The position numbers were made by a program, and so were the translations under genes. DNA of 51,349 nt from Oscillospiraceae bacterium (GTDB lineage Bacteria; Bacillota; Clostridia; Oscillospirales; Ruminococcaceae): the NCBI GenBank assembly GCA_009777635.1, contig WRLK01000017.1, positions 1 to 51,349 of the forward strand, written 5' to 3'. Positions 17,760-26,351 of the stretch are shown here, piece after piece; the stretch's first letter is position 1; the number at the start of each line of letters is the position of its first letter. The notes under the pieces are model-generated. The model had not been told where the DNA came from. It searched no databases and worked only from the letters and a program-made list of their open reading frames with translations.

Positions 17760-19217
17760 TTACATCTTGGAATCCACGCCGAATATATCTTTAAGCTGTT
17801 TTCGCTTTGATATTTTCAGCTTCTGGAATATATTGATGAGCCTCGACTTCACGGCAGCTTCGGTCAAAAACAGTTTCTCGGCTATTTGCTTATTGGAAAA
17901 GTCGCGCGCCGCAAGGCTTGCGGTTTCGTATTCGTCGTCGCTGAGCACATCGGTCTTTCGCGGGAAATGCTTGCGCTGGATTATCTTTTTTGTTTGCTCG
18001 AAATTTTTGTGCAATTCAAAAACCCTTGTGATGCGCTCCGTATATCGCTCCGCGTTTTTGAGACGGTTGAGCAATTCCTTGATATATCCCGCGTTTTCTG
18101 CGAACGGCATAAGGATATTATCAGGCAGGGCGGCGTCCAGCGCGGTGCGCAGACGGTCAATCGCCGCACTCTCCTGACCTAAGCTGAAGCGCGCCGCCGC
18201 AAGGTAGATGTCCGAGTATATCACGCCGAGCAGACAGTTCAGATTGGCGGCTGTTGTCCGCGCGCCGCCCGCCGCGCCGCACAGCTTTGCGTGTTCGCCC
18301 CGCGCCAAAAGATAGCGCCCGTAGACGATGTTCAGCGCGGGCTTCGCCGGGAACATCACGCGGGTCAGCGAAGCGTCGCCCTCGGCAATCCACGGTGTTA
18401 CCATATCCGGCATATCGAGCAGAAGGAATATGCCGGATTCGCATATATCAAGCGTATGCCGGAGCAGATTCAGTTTTTCCCGCTCCATCGTTTCGGCAAT
18501 ACGGCGCTTGTTGTTCAAAATTTCAAACCAGTCGCCCTTAAAAAGCAACAGGCGCATTTGCAAAAATACCGCCGTGAGCATTATGCTCCACTGGTCTTTT
18601 TCGCGGGCGTAGTACCACGCTTTATGTGCGGTGGTTTCCGCTTCCGTGAAATCCCCGGCGTTAAACGCCGCCTCCGCTTCCATGACAAACTCCGCGCCAT
18701 AGCCATGCCCGTCCGTGAGTTCGTAATAAATGGGCATACCCTCGCGCATGAATTCAAGCTCACGCGACAGCCCGCCGCTATCGCGGTGGAACATCAAAAG
18801 GACGGACGGCGAACCGAATGTCCAGTTGCCTACCCGTTCTTCTCCTGTAAACGGCCCGTCAAGATAGGTCAGCGCCTTGCGGAAATGCTCCGTCATTTCG
18901 GCAATGTTATTGTATTTCGACAGCCCGATGAACCGCTCGAAGTTCATCAGCAGATGGTTTTTATCCACACCGTCGTAGCTGTCTATATTGCGTTCAAAAA
19001 CGGATACGCAACGGTCAAGCAGTTTGGTTTCATCAAAGGAAATCATCAGCCGGATAAGGATGATGACTGCGGCGAGGTTTTGCCCTAATTCCTCATCAGA
19101 ATGGCGGTCAAGCAGGTCAATCACATCCGCTTTGTGGTCAAAGGTCAGCCCCGCCCCGTTCCAAGAGGATAACAGCGGCAGCGTGATGTCTTTCATATTC
19201 TCAATCGTTTGTGCCAT
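17760..19217 (-). CDS. LuxR-family regulator, C-terminal half of a MalT-like (LAL) type
   Basis: A 485-aa protein. Residues about 418-478 are the LuxR helix-turn-helix (ARDFSNKQIAEKLFLTEAAV, then a LINIFQKLKI segment). The remainder is a helical TPR-like region (WTFGSPSVLLMFHR, then GAEFVMEAEAAFNAGDFTEAE) that resembles the central and C-terminal part of Firmicutes MalT-type regulators. In those, this region follows an N-terminal NTPase domain of several hundred residues; here no Walker motifs are present. The gene has its own promoter (19261-19289) and a good AAAGGGGG site before the ATG, so it appears to be expressed as a short form. It is probably the regulator of the surface-protein gene downstream (inference). 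Confidence 0.8.
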   Translation of the reverse strand: MAQTIENMKDITLPLLSSWNGAGLTFDHKADVIDLLDRHSDEELGQNLAAVIILIRLMISFDETKLLDRCVSVFERNIDSYDGVDKNHLLMNFERFIGLSKYNNIAEMTEHFRKALTYLDGPFTGEERVGNWTFGSPSVLLMFHRDSGGLSRELEFMREGMPIYYELTDGHGYGAEFVMEAEAAFNAGDFTEAETTAHKAWYYAREKDQWSIMLTAVFLQMRLLLFKGDWFEILNNKRRIAETMEREKLNLLRHTLDICESGIFLLLDMPDMVTPWIAEGDASLTRVMFPAKPALNIVYGRYLLARGEHAKLCGAAGGARTTAANLNCLLGVIYSDIYLAAARFSLGQESAAIDRLRTALDAALPDNILMPFAENAGYIKELLNRLKNAERYTERITRVFELHKNFEQTKKIIQRKHFPRKTDVLSDDEYETASLAARDFSNKQIAEKLFLTEAAVKSRLINIFQKLKISKRKQLKDIFGVDSKM

Positions 19218-19260
19218 TAGGTGAATCCCCCTTTATGTCTACGGTGCGGTTTCTATTTTC

Positions 19261-19289
19261 ATTATATTTCTTTTATCCGATCATTTCAA
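19261..19289 (-). promoter_or_regulatory. Sigma-A promoter of the LuxR-type gene
   Basis: On the minus strand TTGAAA (19289-19284), 17 bases, TATAAT (19266-19261). The -35 box lies within the tail of an apparent gene relic. Confidence 0.7.
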
Positions 19290-19668
19290 GGGGGTTCACA
19301 AGCCCGGCATATTCCTCCGCTGAAAGCGAGAGCGGATCGCGGCCCTCCAGTCAGCTTTCCAGATTGGAGAACCAGCCTATGAGTCATTTTTTCTTCTTCG
19401 CAAACTCCGCGTACCGTCCGCTTCGGCAAAAGGCAAACCGCGGGCGCAGGGGTTTTCCCCCGCGCCATATTGTTAGGATTCACGCAGAATGGCGGAGGAG
19501 AAAGCGAGAAAAACGAGAGTGAAACAGGATAAGAAGAGAAACAAAGGCACTGACGGACATAAAAGAGCGCGCAAAATGACAGTGCCATAGAGCAACACCT
19601 TTCTTCTGTTTTTTGATGGCTTGAACATTCATCATTTTATCAGAATGGTGTTGCTCTTGCTTAAGCAT
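19270..19668 (-). pseudogene. Debris of one or more decayed genes
   Basis: The minus strand carries protein-like stretches in different frames: one from 19668 beginning MMNVQAIKKQKKGVALWHCH, and one ending PLSLSAEEYAGLVNPLEMIG just before a TAA at about 19275. They do not form a single frame. This looks like relic mobile-element DNA. I cannot name the families. Confidence 0.35.
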
Positions 19669-19683
19669 CTAAAGCAAACGGAA

Positions 19684-19713
19684 ACGGCGGGTTTACAACC
19701 CGCCGTATTTTAT
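19684..19713 (+). terminator. Hairpin before the EamA transporter gene
   Basis: ACGGCGGGTT/AACCCGCCGT with loop TAC, followed by ATTTTAT on the plus strand. It separates the relic region from the transporter gene. Confidence 0.65.
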
Positions 19714-19760
19714 GGTAATATTTTATGGTGTGTTTATTAATATCTACATAGGAGCATTAC

Positions 19761-20657
19761 ATGAAACCACCAAGAATTTCAAGTGCACAGGCAAAAATCA
19801 TGCTTTTCGCGGTTGCTGTGATATGGGGCATGGGGTTTATCATGGCGCAGTTCGCGCTCGACTCGAATCTAAGCTCCACGGCAATCACGTTCGGACGGTT
19901 TTTCGTTGCAACGGTACTGATTTTCGCGATATATTCAAAAGAGATCCTCAAGAATCTAAACCCGCGCAATATTAAAAACGGGATCATTATCGGGCTTTTG
20001 CTGTTTTCAGGGTTTTATGCCCAAACATGGGGATTATTGTTTTCCTCGCCGTCGAACAACGCGCTGATTACGGCTGCAAATGTCGTAATCGTGCCGTTTT
20101 TATGGTGGGCGGTCAGCCGTCAGCGACCGATGAAAATCGTGTTTCTGGCGTCATTTTCCTGTCTTGTAGGCATCGGGATTTTGTCGTCTGATTTTACGCA
20201 CGGGTTTTCATTCGGGTACGGAGATTTGCTTACGCTTTTATCGGCGTTTTTGTTTGCCGCGCAGATTACCGCCACCGGCGTACTCGCAGTAAAGATGGAT
20301 TACCGGGTACTGATCTTTTTGCAGTTTTTAGTATCCTCAATTTGCGGGCTGGTTATTTTCATCTTAACCGAAAACGATTTTACCGTATTTATAAACACAA
20401 ACGGCATAATCGCGCTTTTGTATCTCGGTGTGCTTTCAACGTGCCTGTGTTATTTTTTGCAGACGAAAGCGCAGACAAAGGTTTCGTCCTCCACGGCGGC
20501 TATTATCATGTGCACGGAATCACTGTTCGGAGCGATGTTTTCGGTCCTCTTAGGCTACGACGCGCTGACGGCAAGGCTCATCATCGGCGGGCTTGTGATA
20601 TTCTGCTCGGTAATCCTTCCGGATTTGTGGCTTAAACGGCAGATAAAAGGATACTAG
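19761..20657 (+). CDS. EamA/DMT family transporter
   Basis: A 298-aa inner-membrane protein with about ten hydrophobic segments in two tandem EamA halves (first half opening AVAVIWGMGFIMAQFAL, second half with STAAIIMCTESLFGAMF). This drug/metabolite transporter superfamily exports amino acids, metabolites or drugs; substrate is unknown. AGGAG lies before the ATG. It is a single-gene unit that converges with the deacetylase gene, four bases between the stops. Confidence 0.9.
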   Translation: MKPPRISSAQAKIMLFAVAVIWGMGFIMAQFALDSNLSSTAITFGRFFVATVLIFAIYSKEILKNLNPRNIKNGIIIGLLLFSGFYAQTWGLLFSSPSNNALITAANVVIVPFLWWAVSRQRPMKIVFLASFSCLVGIGILSSDFTHGFSFGYGDLLTLLSAFLFAAQITATGVLAVKMDYRVLIFLQFLVSSICGLVIFILTENDFTVFINTNGIIALLYLGVLSTCLCYFLQTKAQTKVSSSTAAIIMCTESLFGAMFSVLLGYDALTARLIIGGLVIFCSVILPDLWLKRQIKGY

Positions 20658-20661
20658 GGTC

Positions 20662-21447
20662 TCAGTTTGTATAAACAATACCGGCTTGAATGGAGCCGTA
20701 TTTGTCGGTTAAAAGCTCCGAAACGGTTACAAGCTGGTAGCCCTGCTTTACGAGCGCCGGGATGATGTATTCCATCGCGTCGGCCGTTGTTCCGTGCATA
20801 TCGTGGGCGATGATGATATCCCCGGCCTTTACGCTTTGCATAACGGCAAGGTAAATAAGCTGAACGTTTCTGGTCTTCCAATCTTTTGTGTCAAGAGACC
20901 ATGTGACGGTAGAAAAACCAAGCTCCCCCGAAACCCGCCGAACCCTTTCGTTCATGCTTCCGTAAGGCGGGCGGTACATGGGTATCTCTGTGCCGGTAAT
21001 ATTTTTTATCGCGTTGCTTGTTGAAACCAGCTGATTCTTGATTTCCCAGTCCGAAAGCTTTGTAAGGTCGCTGTGATCCCACGTATGCCCGATGATTTCA
21101 CAGCCCATATTGTGGGCGCGCAGAACAGTCTCCGAGTGAGCGTTTAAAAGATACCCGACTGTAAAAAAGGTAGCGCGGCCTCCGTAGCGCTCGAGCATAT
21201 CGAGAATGCGCGGCGTATGCTTGCTTGGGCCGTCGTCAAAAGTAAGGGCAATCATCGGCTTAGACGGGTCTACAACGCTTGGCGCAGGCTCAATCTTCTT
21301 TACCTGCTTTTCAGTATTGCTCGTTAGCCCCATGTGGACATCCTCAAAAATTTCTGTGTCCTTTGGAATATCCGCAGCGTTCGCCGCAAACAATGCAAAT
21401 ATAAGAATAATGCATAATAAACACGATAAGATCTTTTTCATCAACAT
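20662..21447 (-). CDS. Polysaccharide deacetylase (NodB domain), exported
   Basis: A 261-aa CE4-type deacetylase. Residues 1-25 are a signal peptide or membrane anchor (MKKILSCLLCIILIFALFAA). The NodB domain (about 64-250) shows all five motifs: TFDDG (69-73), HTWDH (121-125) for metal binding, RPPYG (159-163), DTKDW, and IIAHDMH near the C-terminus. It would remove N- or O-acetyl groups from peptidoglycan or another wall glycan; without a chitin locus, peptidoglycan is the likely target. The ATG at 21447 is chosen for the AGGAGG directly upstream; the longer frame to 21555 reaches into the tRNA promoter. Confidence 0.93.
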   Translation of the reverse strand: MLMKKILSCLLCIILIFALFAANAADIPKDTEIFEDVHMGLTSNTEKQVKKIEPAPSVVDPSKPMIALTFDDGPSKHTPRILDMLERYGGRATFFTVGYLLNAHSETVLRAHNMGCEIIGHTWDHSDLTKLSDWEIKNQLVSTSNAIKNITGTEIPMYRPPYGSMNERVRRVSGELGFSTVTWSLDTKDWKTRNVQLIYLAVMQSVKAGDIIIAHDMHGTTADAMEYIIPALVKQGYQLVTVSELLTDKYGSIQAGIVYTN

Positions 21448-21548
21448 ATTTACCTCCTTACCGTAATTGATATTATTATATACCATTCGCGGTTTTTCGA
21501 CAAGTTTTTTATTATAATTTTGCAGTAAATTTAAGCCAAAATCATAAC

Positions 21549-21577
21549 TTGACAATCCTGTGCCGAGATGATATGAT
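21549..21577 (+). promoter_or_regulatory. Sigma-A promoter of tRNA-Arg
   Basis: TTGACA (21549-21554), 17 bases, TATGAT (21572-21577), 18 bases before the tRNA. Confidence 0.8.
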
Positions 21578-21595
21578 AATAAAGCTTAATTTTAA

Positions 21596-21672
21596 GCGGC
21601 GTTAGCTCAGCTGGATAGAGTGTCTGGCTACGAACCAGGAGGTCGGGGGTTCGAATCCCTTACGCCGTGCCA
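21596..21672 (+). tRNA. tRNA-Arg (anticodon ACG)
   Basis: A complete cloverleaf: acceptor GCGGCGT/ACGCCGT (one G-U), D-arm GCTC/GAGT, anticodon loop CTACGAA giving ACG, T-arm with TTCGAAT loop, and an encoded CCA end (21670-21672). The wobble A is presumably edited to inosine, reading CGU/CGC/CGA. Confidence 0.95.
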
Positions 21673-21706
21673 AAAAAAGGAAAACCCTTACGGGTTTTCC
21701 TTTTTT
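21673..21706. terminator. Intrinsic terminator after tRNA-Arg
   Basis: AAAAAAGGAAAACCC pairs with GGGTTTTCCTTTTTT around TTAC. It is directly abutted to the tRNA's CCA and is usable on either strand. Confidence 0.9.
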
Positions 21707-21861
21707 GTGCGCCAATTTCTTTTCGCGCCGCATTTTCGTGCTTCTTTTGCGTATTTTGATGCTCCTTTGCGACTCTATTGACTTTTTTAAGCATTAGCAG
21801 TACAATTAAATCTTGTAAAACGCCTAAATCTGATTTTGCTGTGATAAGAGGGATTCTATTT

Positions 21862-22788
21862 ATGGACGCAAATATATTGATTGTTGAAGACAGCAAATTA
21901 AGCATAAAACTTCTAAAAACCGCACTTAAAAATGAACATTGCAAAATAACAGTTTCGAAAGACGGAAAAAATCTAAAGTCATTGATTCTAAAGCATAGTA
22001 TAGATATTGTGTTGCTCGATATCATTTTGCCCCAAACAGACGGTTTTGATTTACTGCAAGAGCTCGTGGAGGATAACGATACAAAGGATACCCCGGTCAT
22101 TGTCGTGTCAAACCTGACCGATGCGTCGGATGTAAAAAGAGCGCTGGATTTGGGCGCGATGGATTATGTCCGCAAATCTTTCGATCCCATTGAGATTATA
22201 GCCCGGGTGCATTCGGCGCTCAAGCTGAAGCGAAAGCATGACCTGCTTCTTAAGATGTCGCAAAAAGATACATTGACCCAGATTTATAACAAACAGTATT
22301 TCAACATGGCCTTTAAAAGAATCCTCAACGAAAAGGAAAAGCATCATAAGGGAATCGCAATGATCATGATCGACTGCGACCATTTTAAAAGGATTAATGA
22401 CCGTTACGGGCACATGTTCGGCGACATGGTTCTGTGCGAAGTTGCAAACGCAATCGAAAAATCAATCAAGCACCGGGATATCGCATGCCGGTTCGGCGGG
22501 GAGGAATTTTGCGTAATCGCCCCCAATGCCACACCGTTTCAGGCGTATGCGATTGCGGAACGCATCAGGACAAATGTCGGAAAAATAGTATTTAAGCACG
22601 AGGACGAAGACGTCTCGGTCACTGTTTCGTGCGGAGTAAGCCACTTAAAACCAAAAGACGATACGCCGGGCTCGCAAATCGTAAACGAATCGGACCTAGC
22701 TCTTTATGAGGCCAAGCAAAACGGCCGGAATCAAACGGTTCTGTCTGAAAATCATAGGCCGAAATATAACGCCGCCAACACCCCTTAA
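21862..22788 (+). CDS. Response regulator with GGDEF diguanylate cyclase domain
   Basis: A 308-aa cytoplasmic protein. The REC domain (about 1-125) has the acidic VEDS pocket, the phospho-acceptor in VLLDIILPQTDG (about residue 55) and the conserved Lys in YVRKSF. The GGDEF domain (about 145-300) has the active-site signature RFGGEEF, so it should make cyclic di-GMP when phosphorylated. The inhibitory I-site, normally RxxD five residues before GGEEF, reads KHRD, which may weaken feedback control. The ATG at 21862 has AGAGGGA upstream; an in-frame ATG at 21778 is unsupported. The 3' end overlaps the convergent LacI gene by four bases. No partner kinase is adjacent. Confidence 0.93.
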   Translation: MDANILIVEDSKLSIKLLKTALKNEHCKITVSKDGKNLKSLILKHSIDIVLLDIILPQTDGFDLLQELVEDNDTKDTPVIVVSNLTDASDVKRALDLGAMDYVRKSFDPIEIIARVHSALKLKRKHDLLLKMSQKDTLTQIYNKQYFNMAFKRILNEKEKHHKGIAMIMIDCDHFKRINDRYGHMFGDMVLCEVANAIEKSIKHRDIACRFGGEEFCVIAPNATPFQAYAIAERIRTNVGKIVFKHEDEDVSVTVSCGVSHLKPKDDTPGSQIVNESDLALYEAKQNGRNQTVLSENHRPKYNAANTP

Positions 22789-23795
22789 GCGATCCCGCTG
22801 CAGCTTGAGCGCACCACCAGAGATGTGGGCACGCGCACATCGTGCGGAAAATCAAGCGCCATATCCTGCATTTGCGCGATAAGCACGTCTGCCGCGATAC
22901 ATCCGATTTTTTCCCTGTCCTGCCTGATTGTCGTAAGTCCCGCAAACTCGGCGTGTACCAGATCATCAAACCCGACAACCGATATGTCTTCCGGCACTTT
23001 ATACCCGTTTTCCCGAAGATAATTTATCGCGGCGCACGCCCAGTCGTCATACGTGGCAAAAATCGCGGTAAACTTATCTTTCGCGACGCTTACAAGCTTT
23101 GCGACGGCGTCATATCCGTCCGCCGCCGTAAATTCCGTCGCCTCTACTACAAGGCCGGGGTTAAAATGCATTGCGTGCGCTGATAAAAAGTCGCGGTACC
23201 CTTGATAGCGCTCCGCGGCGGCCGGGCTGAACAGCGGCCCGGAAATACATGCGATTTTCCTGTGACCCAGTGAACGCAAATGCTCCATCGCGAGCATCGC
23301 GCCGTTATAATTTTCCGAGAGCACCGAATACTTTTGCGGGTAAGGGAATTCAACCGAGACCATTTTCACGTCGCTGTCGACAATGCACTGCACCGCTTTC
23401 CCGAATGAGGCGCTCGCCGCCATAAAAACGCCGTCAACGCCCCTGTAACGGCAATGCTCAAGGTATGAAATATTTTCGCCGCCCAAGGCGTTGTTTATAA
23501 AAACCACATCATACCCGGCTTTGCCGAGATGGATTTGGGCGCTGCTGAATATCTCGCCAAAGTGCGGGTGCTTTATACCCGTAAACAGCTCTTCTGAAAA
23601 CAGCATGCCGACAAGCCATGACTTTTTCGTCGTCAAAGCCCTTGCCGTGCTGTTTGGGATGTATCCAATCTCCTTTGCCGTCTGCATAATCTTGTCAAAT
23701 GTTTTTTGATTGATTCCCGGATATGAGTTGAATGCTTTGGATACGGTAGCCGGGGAAAACCCGGAAGCCGCAGCCACGTCATAAATCGTCGCCAT
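22785..23795 (-). CDS. LacI family transcriptional repressor
   Basis: A 336-aa regulator: N-terminal LacI helix-turn-helix (MATIYDVAAASGFSPATVSKAF), hinge helix (STARALTTKK) and a periplasmic-binding-protein-like effector domain (DGVFMAAS, then DDWACAAINYL, then VGFDDL). AAGGAG precedes the ATG and a promoter lies at 23879-23907. It is on the same strand as, and just downstream of, the GH43-ABC importer operon. The 18-bp operator at 28798-28815 has the form these proteins bind, so it probably represses that operon until an arabino- or xylo-oligosaccharide, or its product, binds. Confidence 0.95.
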   Translation of the reverse strand: MATIYDVAAASGFSPATVSKAFNSYPGINQKTFDKIMQTAKEIGYIPNSTARALTTKKSWLVGMLFSEELFTGIKHPHFGEIFSSAQIHLGKAGYDVVFINNALGGENISYLEHCRYRGVDGVFMAASASFGKAVQCIVDSDVKMVSVEFPYPQKYSVLSENYNGAMLAMEHLRSLGHRKIACISGPLFSPAAAERYQGYRDFLSAHAMHFNPGLVVEATEFTAADGYDAVAKLVSVAKDKFTAIFATYDDWACAAINYLRENGYKVPEDISVVGFDDLVHAEFAGLTTIRQDREKIGCIAADVLIAQMQDMALDFPHDVRVPTSLVVRSSCSGIA

Positions 23796-23878
23796 ATCTA
23801 ATACTGCTCCTTAATAAAAAACATCCCATACTTTCGGTCTTTTTGTTTTCCTGACCCGGCTCCATAATTCTTTTATAT

Positions 23879-23907
23879 ATAGTACACAACTCTATGTTTT
23901 TCGTCAA
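23879..23907 (-). promoter_or_regulatory. Promoter of the LacI gene
   Basis: Minus strand TTGACG (23907-23902), 17 bases, TACTAT (23884-23879). Confidence 0.6.
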
Positions 23908-23919
23908 TAGTCCCGCAAA

Positions 23920-23951
23920 AAACACCGCCAACCTTAGAGCTGGCGGCGTTT
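23920..23951 (-). terminator. Terminator of the GH43/ABC operon
   Basis: Minus strand AAACGCCGCCA pairs with TGGCGGTGTTT around a 10-base loop, followed by further Ts. Confidence 0.8.
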
Positions 23952-23959
23952 CACTTTGA

Positions 23960-25507
23960 TTATTGCGGTATATATTCAAAATGATAGAAATCCGCCCATG
24001 ATGTTTTATCGCGCATATCAACGCAGCACATCCCGACAAACGCACCTGTGAAGCCGAGTGGCTGCGCATAATCGTCGGATAAGGTGCTCACGTCGATTTC
24101 ATGCGGTATATCTGTGTAATCCGTACCGTCAAGGCTGTAAGAAAAAATCCCGCGCCTGCCCTTTACGGCAAGCTTCATGTGTATGACGCCGCCCGCCGGT
24201 ATTTCAGTTTCAACCGGGATAGAAAACGCCCCGGCGTCGGCAGAAATAAACCCGACGGTACTTTTTCCGGTTTCCGCGTCGTTATAAACACGCAGGAAAT
24301 AATGTGTCGCTTCATCGTATCGGTACATAAGCCCCGCCATTTGCTGGAAGTTTTCTCCACTTAGCTTAAATGACGTCGACGCCGTGAAGTTAAAGTCCGT
24401 TTGGCGGCGCAGGAGGCTGTTTTGCCCGAAATTGCAGTATGGCGAGTTTCCGCCCCAGATTCTGAGCGCGCCGTCTTCCCCCACGGAAAATTTCGGCTTC
24501 GAGCGAAGCGATTGGAAATCCAGCAAAAACTGCGGGGATTTAAAGTCGTAAAGGATGGGCTGTTGTGGTTTTTGTTCGCCGTATCCCTCGAAATATTCGT
24601 CGGGAACCATCGTTTTGTTTTTAAGGTACGGCCAGCCGTCCTCCCAAATGATTTCGTTGATTCCGGTTTCGCGTCCAAGCGGGCAGCGCATGGTCTTGTC
24701 CAGCGGGCGGCCGCAAAGAAAGGCGAACCACCATCTTCCGTCTTTTGATTGAGCGATAGCGCCGTGCCCTGTTTTCCTAAGCGGGGAATCGTGGGCGCCC
24801 TCGGTGCAGATCAAGTGAACCTTGGGGTGCATCTCGTATTCGCCGTAAATATTCTTCGAGCGCACAACGGTTTCCGCATGTCCGTACTGCGTCCCGCCTT
24901 CGGCGGTAAATAGATAGTAGTAACCGTCTTTTTTGTATATGTGCGGCGCTTCTACCAATCCACGGGGGGAACCCGCGAAGATGTTCACCGGCTTTGCTAT
25001 GGGCTTCAGGCCGACAGGGTCAAGCTCAGTTAAGAGGATGCCGGAAAACTGGTCGTCGCCTGTTTTGCGGTAGTCCCATTCCATGCTGACGAAATATTTG
25101 CGCCCGTCGTCATCATGGTAAAGGGATGGGTCAAACCCTGAGCAGTTTATGAAAACCGGGTCGCTCCACGGCCCTCTTATGTCCTTTGCGGTGGTGATAT
25201 AGTTGGGCGAATCCTTGTATGGGTTCGTCCAATATTTCATGTCGGTATACACAAGGTAAAACAAGCCGTCGCAGTAGCTTAAACACGGCGCCCAGACGCC
25301 TGTGCTTTTGGGGTTGCCCTCCATATGAAGCAAGCGCGGCTCATTCAAGGGGTATCCCACCGTTTCCCAGTTCGCAAGATCCGTTGATGACGAAATTTTA
25401 ACCCCGGGGAAATATTCAAATGTGGAGGTTGCGATATAGAACACTCCGTCCACATACACAATCGATGGGTCGGGGTTAAACCCGGTCAACACAGGGTTTT
25501 TTATCAT
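23960..25507 (-). CDS. GH43 family glycosidase (beta-xylosidase / alpha-L-arabinofuranosidase)
   Basis: A 515-aa cytoplasmic inverting glycosidase. Residues 1-310 are the five-bladed propeller with the catalytic base Asp13 (GFNPDPS), the pKa-modulating Asp126 (GFDPSLY) and the general acid Glu186 (LVEAPHIY). Residues about 330-515 form the C-terminal beta-sandwich typical of the beta-xylosidase branch. No signal peptide is present, so it acts on imported oligosaccharides. It is the last gene of the minus-strand importer operon, with a 7-base gap from the permease. Xylosidase versus arabinofuranosidase activity cannot be separated from sequence by eye. Confidence 0.93.
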   Translation of the reverse strand: MIKNPVLTGFNPDPSIVYVDGVFYIATSTFEYFPGVKISSSTDLANWETVGYPLNEPRLLHMEGNPKSTGVWAPCLSYCDGLFYLVYTDMKYWTNPYKDSPNYITTAKDIRGPWSDPVFINCSGFDPSLYHDDDGRKYFVSMEWDYRKTGDDQFSGILLTELDPVGLKPIAKPVNIFAGSPRGLVEAPHIYKKDGYYYLFTAEGGTQYGHAETVVRSKNIYGEYEMHPKVHLICTEGAHDSPLRKTGHGAIAQSKDGRWWFAFLCGRPLDKTMRCPLGRETGINEIIWEDGWPYLKNKTMVPDEYFEGYGEQKPQQPILYDFKSPQFLLDFQSLRSKPKFSVGEDGALRIWGGNSPYCNFGQNSLLRRQTDFNFTASTSFKLSGENFQQMAGLMYRYDEATHYFLRVYNDAETGKSTVGFISADAGAFSIPVETEIPAGGVIHMKLAVKGRRGIFSYSLDGTDYTDIPHEIDVSTLSDDYAQPLGFTGAFVGMCCVDMRDKTSWADFYHFEYIPQ

Positions 25508-25514
25508 ACTTGAT

Positions 25515-26351
25515 TTACTCCTTCACTCCGCCCAGCGCAACGCCGGCTATGATATATCGGGATAATGTGAAATACATAACAAATAATGGCAGCACCGATA
25601 ATGACAGCGCCAGATATACCGTGCCGAATTCCGTCCTGTAGGTATCCCCGCGCAGAAGGCTTACCATGATCGGCATTGTGTATTTTTTGCTGTCAGTCAA
25701 TAACACAAGCGGCAGGAAGAAGTTGTTCCATGTTGCAACAAACACGAAAATCGCCTGCGTAGCGATAGCGGGTTTCATAATCGGTATGATAATTGCGTTA
25801 AAGATGTGGAACTCGCCGGCGCCGTCTATGCGCCCCGAGTTTACGATGTCGATGGATAATGTGGCGTAAAGGTATTGCCGCATGAAGAAAACAATCGCGG
25901 GAGACGCAACGGCCGGTATAATCAGCGGCAAAAATGAGTTGGTCATACCGATCGACCACATAAACTGGTAAAAGCCGATTGTCGTGACCTGCGCGGGAAT
26001 CATCATGACGGCGAGGATAAAAGCGAAAAACGCTTTTTGCGCTTTCCAGCGGTACGCCACCAGCGCATACGCCGTAAGCGACGAGAAATACACGGCGCAA
26101 AGAGTCGCGAAGGTCGATATGGTAAGGGAATTTACAAACCCTATCCACGGGTCGAAGCTTTTGCCGACTAATAAAATGTTAAGATTGTCAAACAAATGTA
26201 CCGACGGAAGCATGGAAAACGCCTGACGCTGAATCTCCGGCGTACTGCGCGTCCCGTTCATAAACATGACCCAAAACGGTAGTATGCTCATTACTGACAG
26301 CAAAACGCAAATTGGATAAATTATAATTTTAAAAATTCTTGTCGATTTCAT
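25515..26351 (-). CDS. Sugar ABC transporter permease, MalG type
   Basis: A 278-aa membrane subunit with about six hydrophobic helices. The region before the EAA loop contains SIDIVNSGRIDGAGEFHIF, a variant in which the usual EAA is replaced by NSG while the following DGAG-Gly context is kept. The end (IIAGVALGGVKE) is typical of the family. Its start overlaps the previous permease's stop by four bases (ATGA), so the two are translationally coupled. Confidence 0.92.
   Translation of the reverse strand: MKSTRIFKIIIYPICVLLSVMSILPFWVMFMNGTRSTPEIQRQAFSMLPSVHLFDNLNILLVGKSFDPWIGFVNSLTISTFATLCAVYFSSLTAYALVAYRWKAQKAFFAFILAVMMIPAQVTTIGFYQFMWSIGMTNSFLPLIIPAVASPAIVFFMRQYLYATLSIDIVNSGRIDGAGEFHIFNAIIIPIMKPAIATQAIFVFVATWNNFFLPLVLLTDSKKYTMPIMVSLLRGDTYRTEFGTVYLALSLSVLPLFVMYFTLSRYIIAGVALGGVKE

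Noticed and set aside
18291-19088. Plus-strand frame of 265 codons
   Set aside because: It is antisense to the LuxR-type gene with no recognisable motif or ribosome-binding site.
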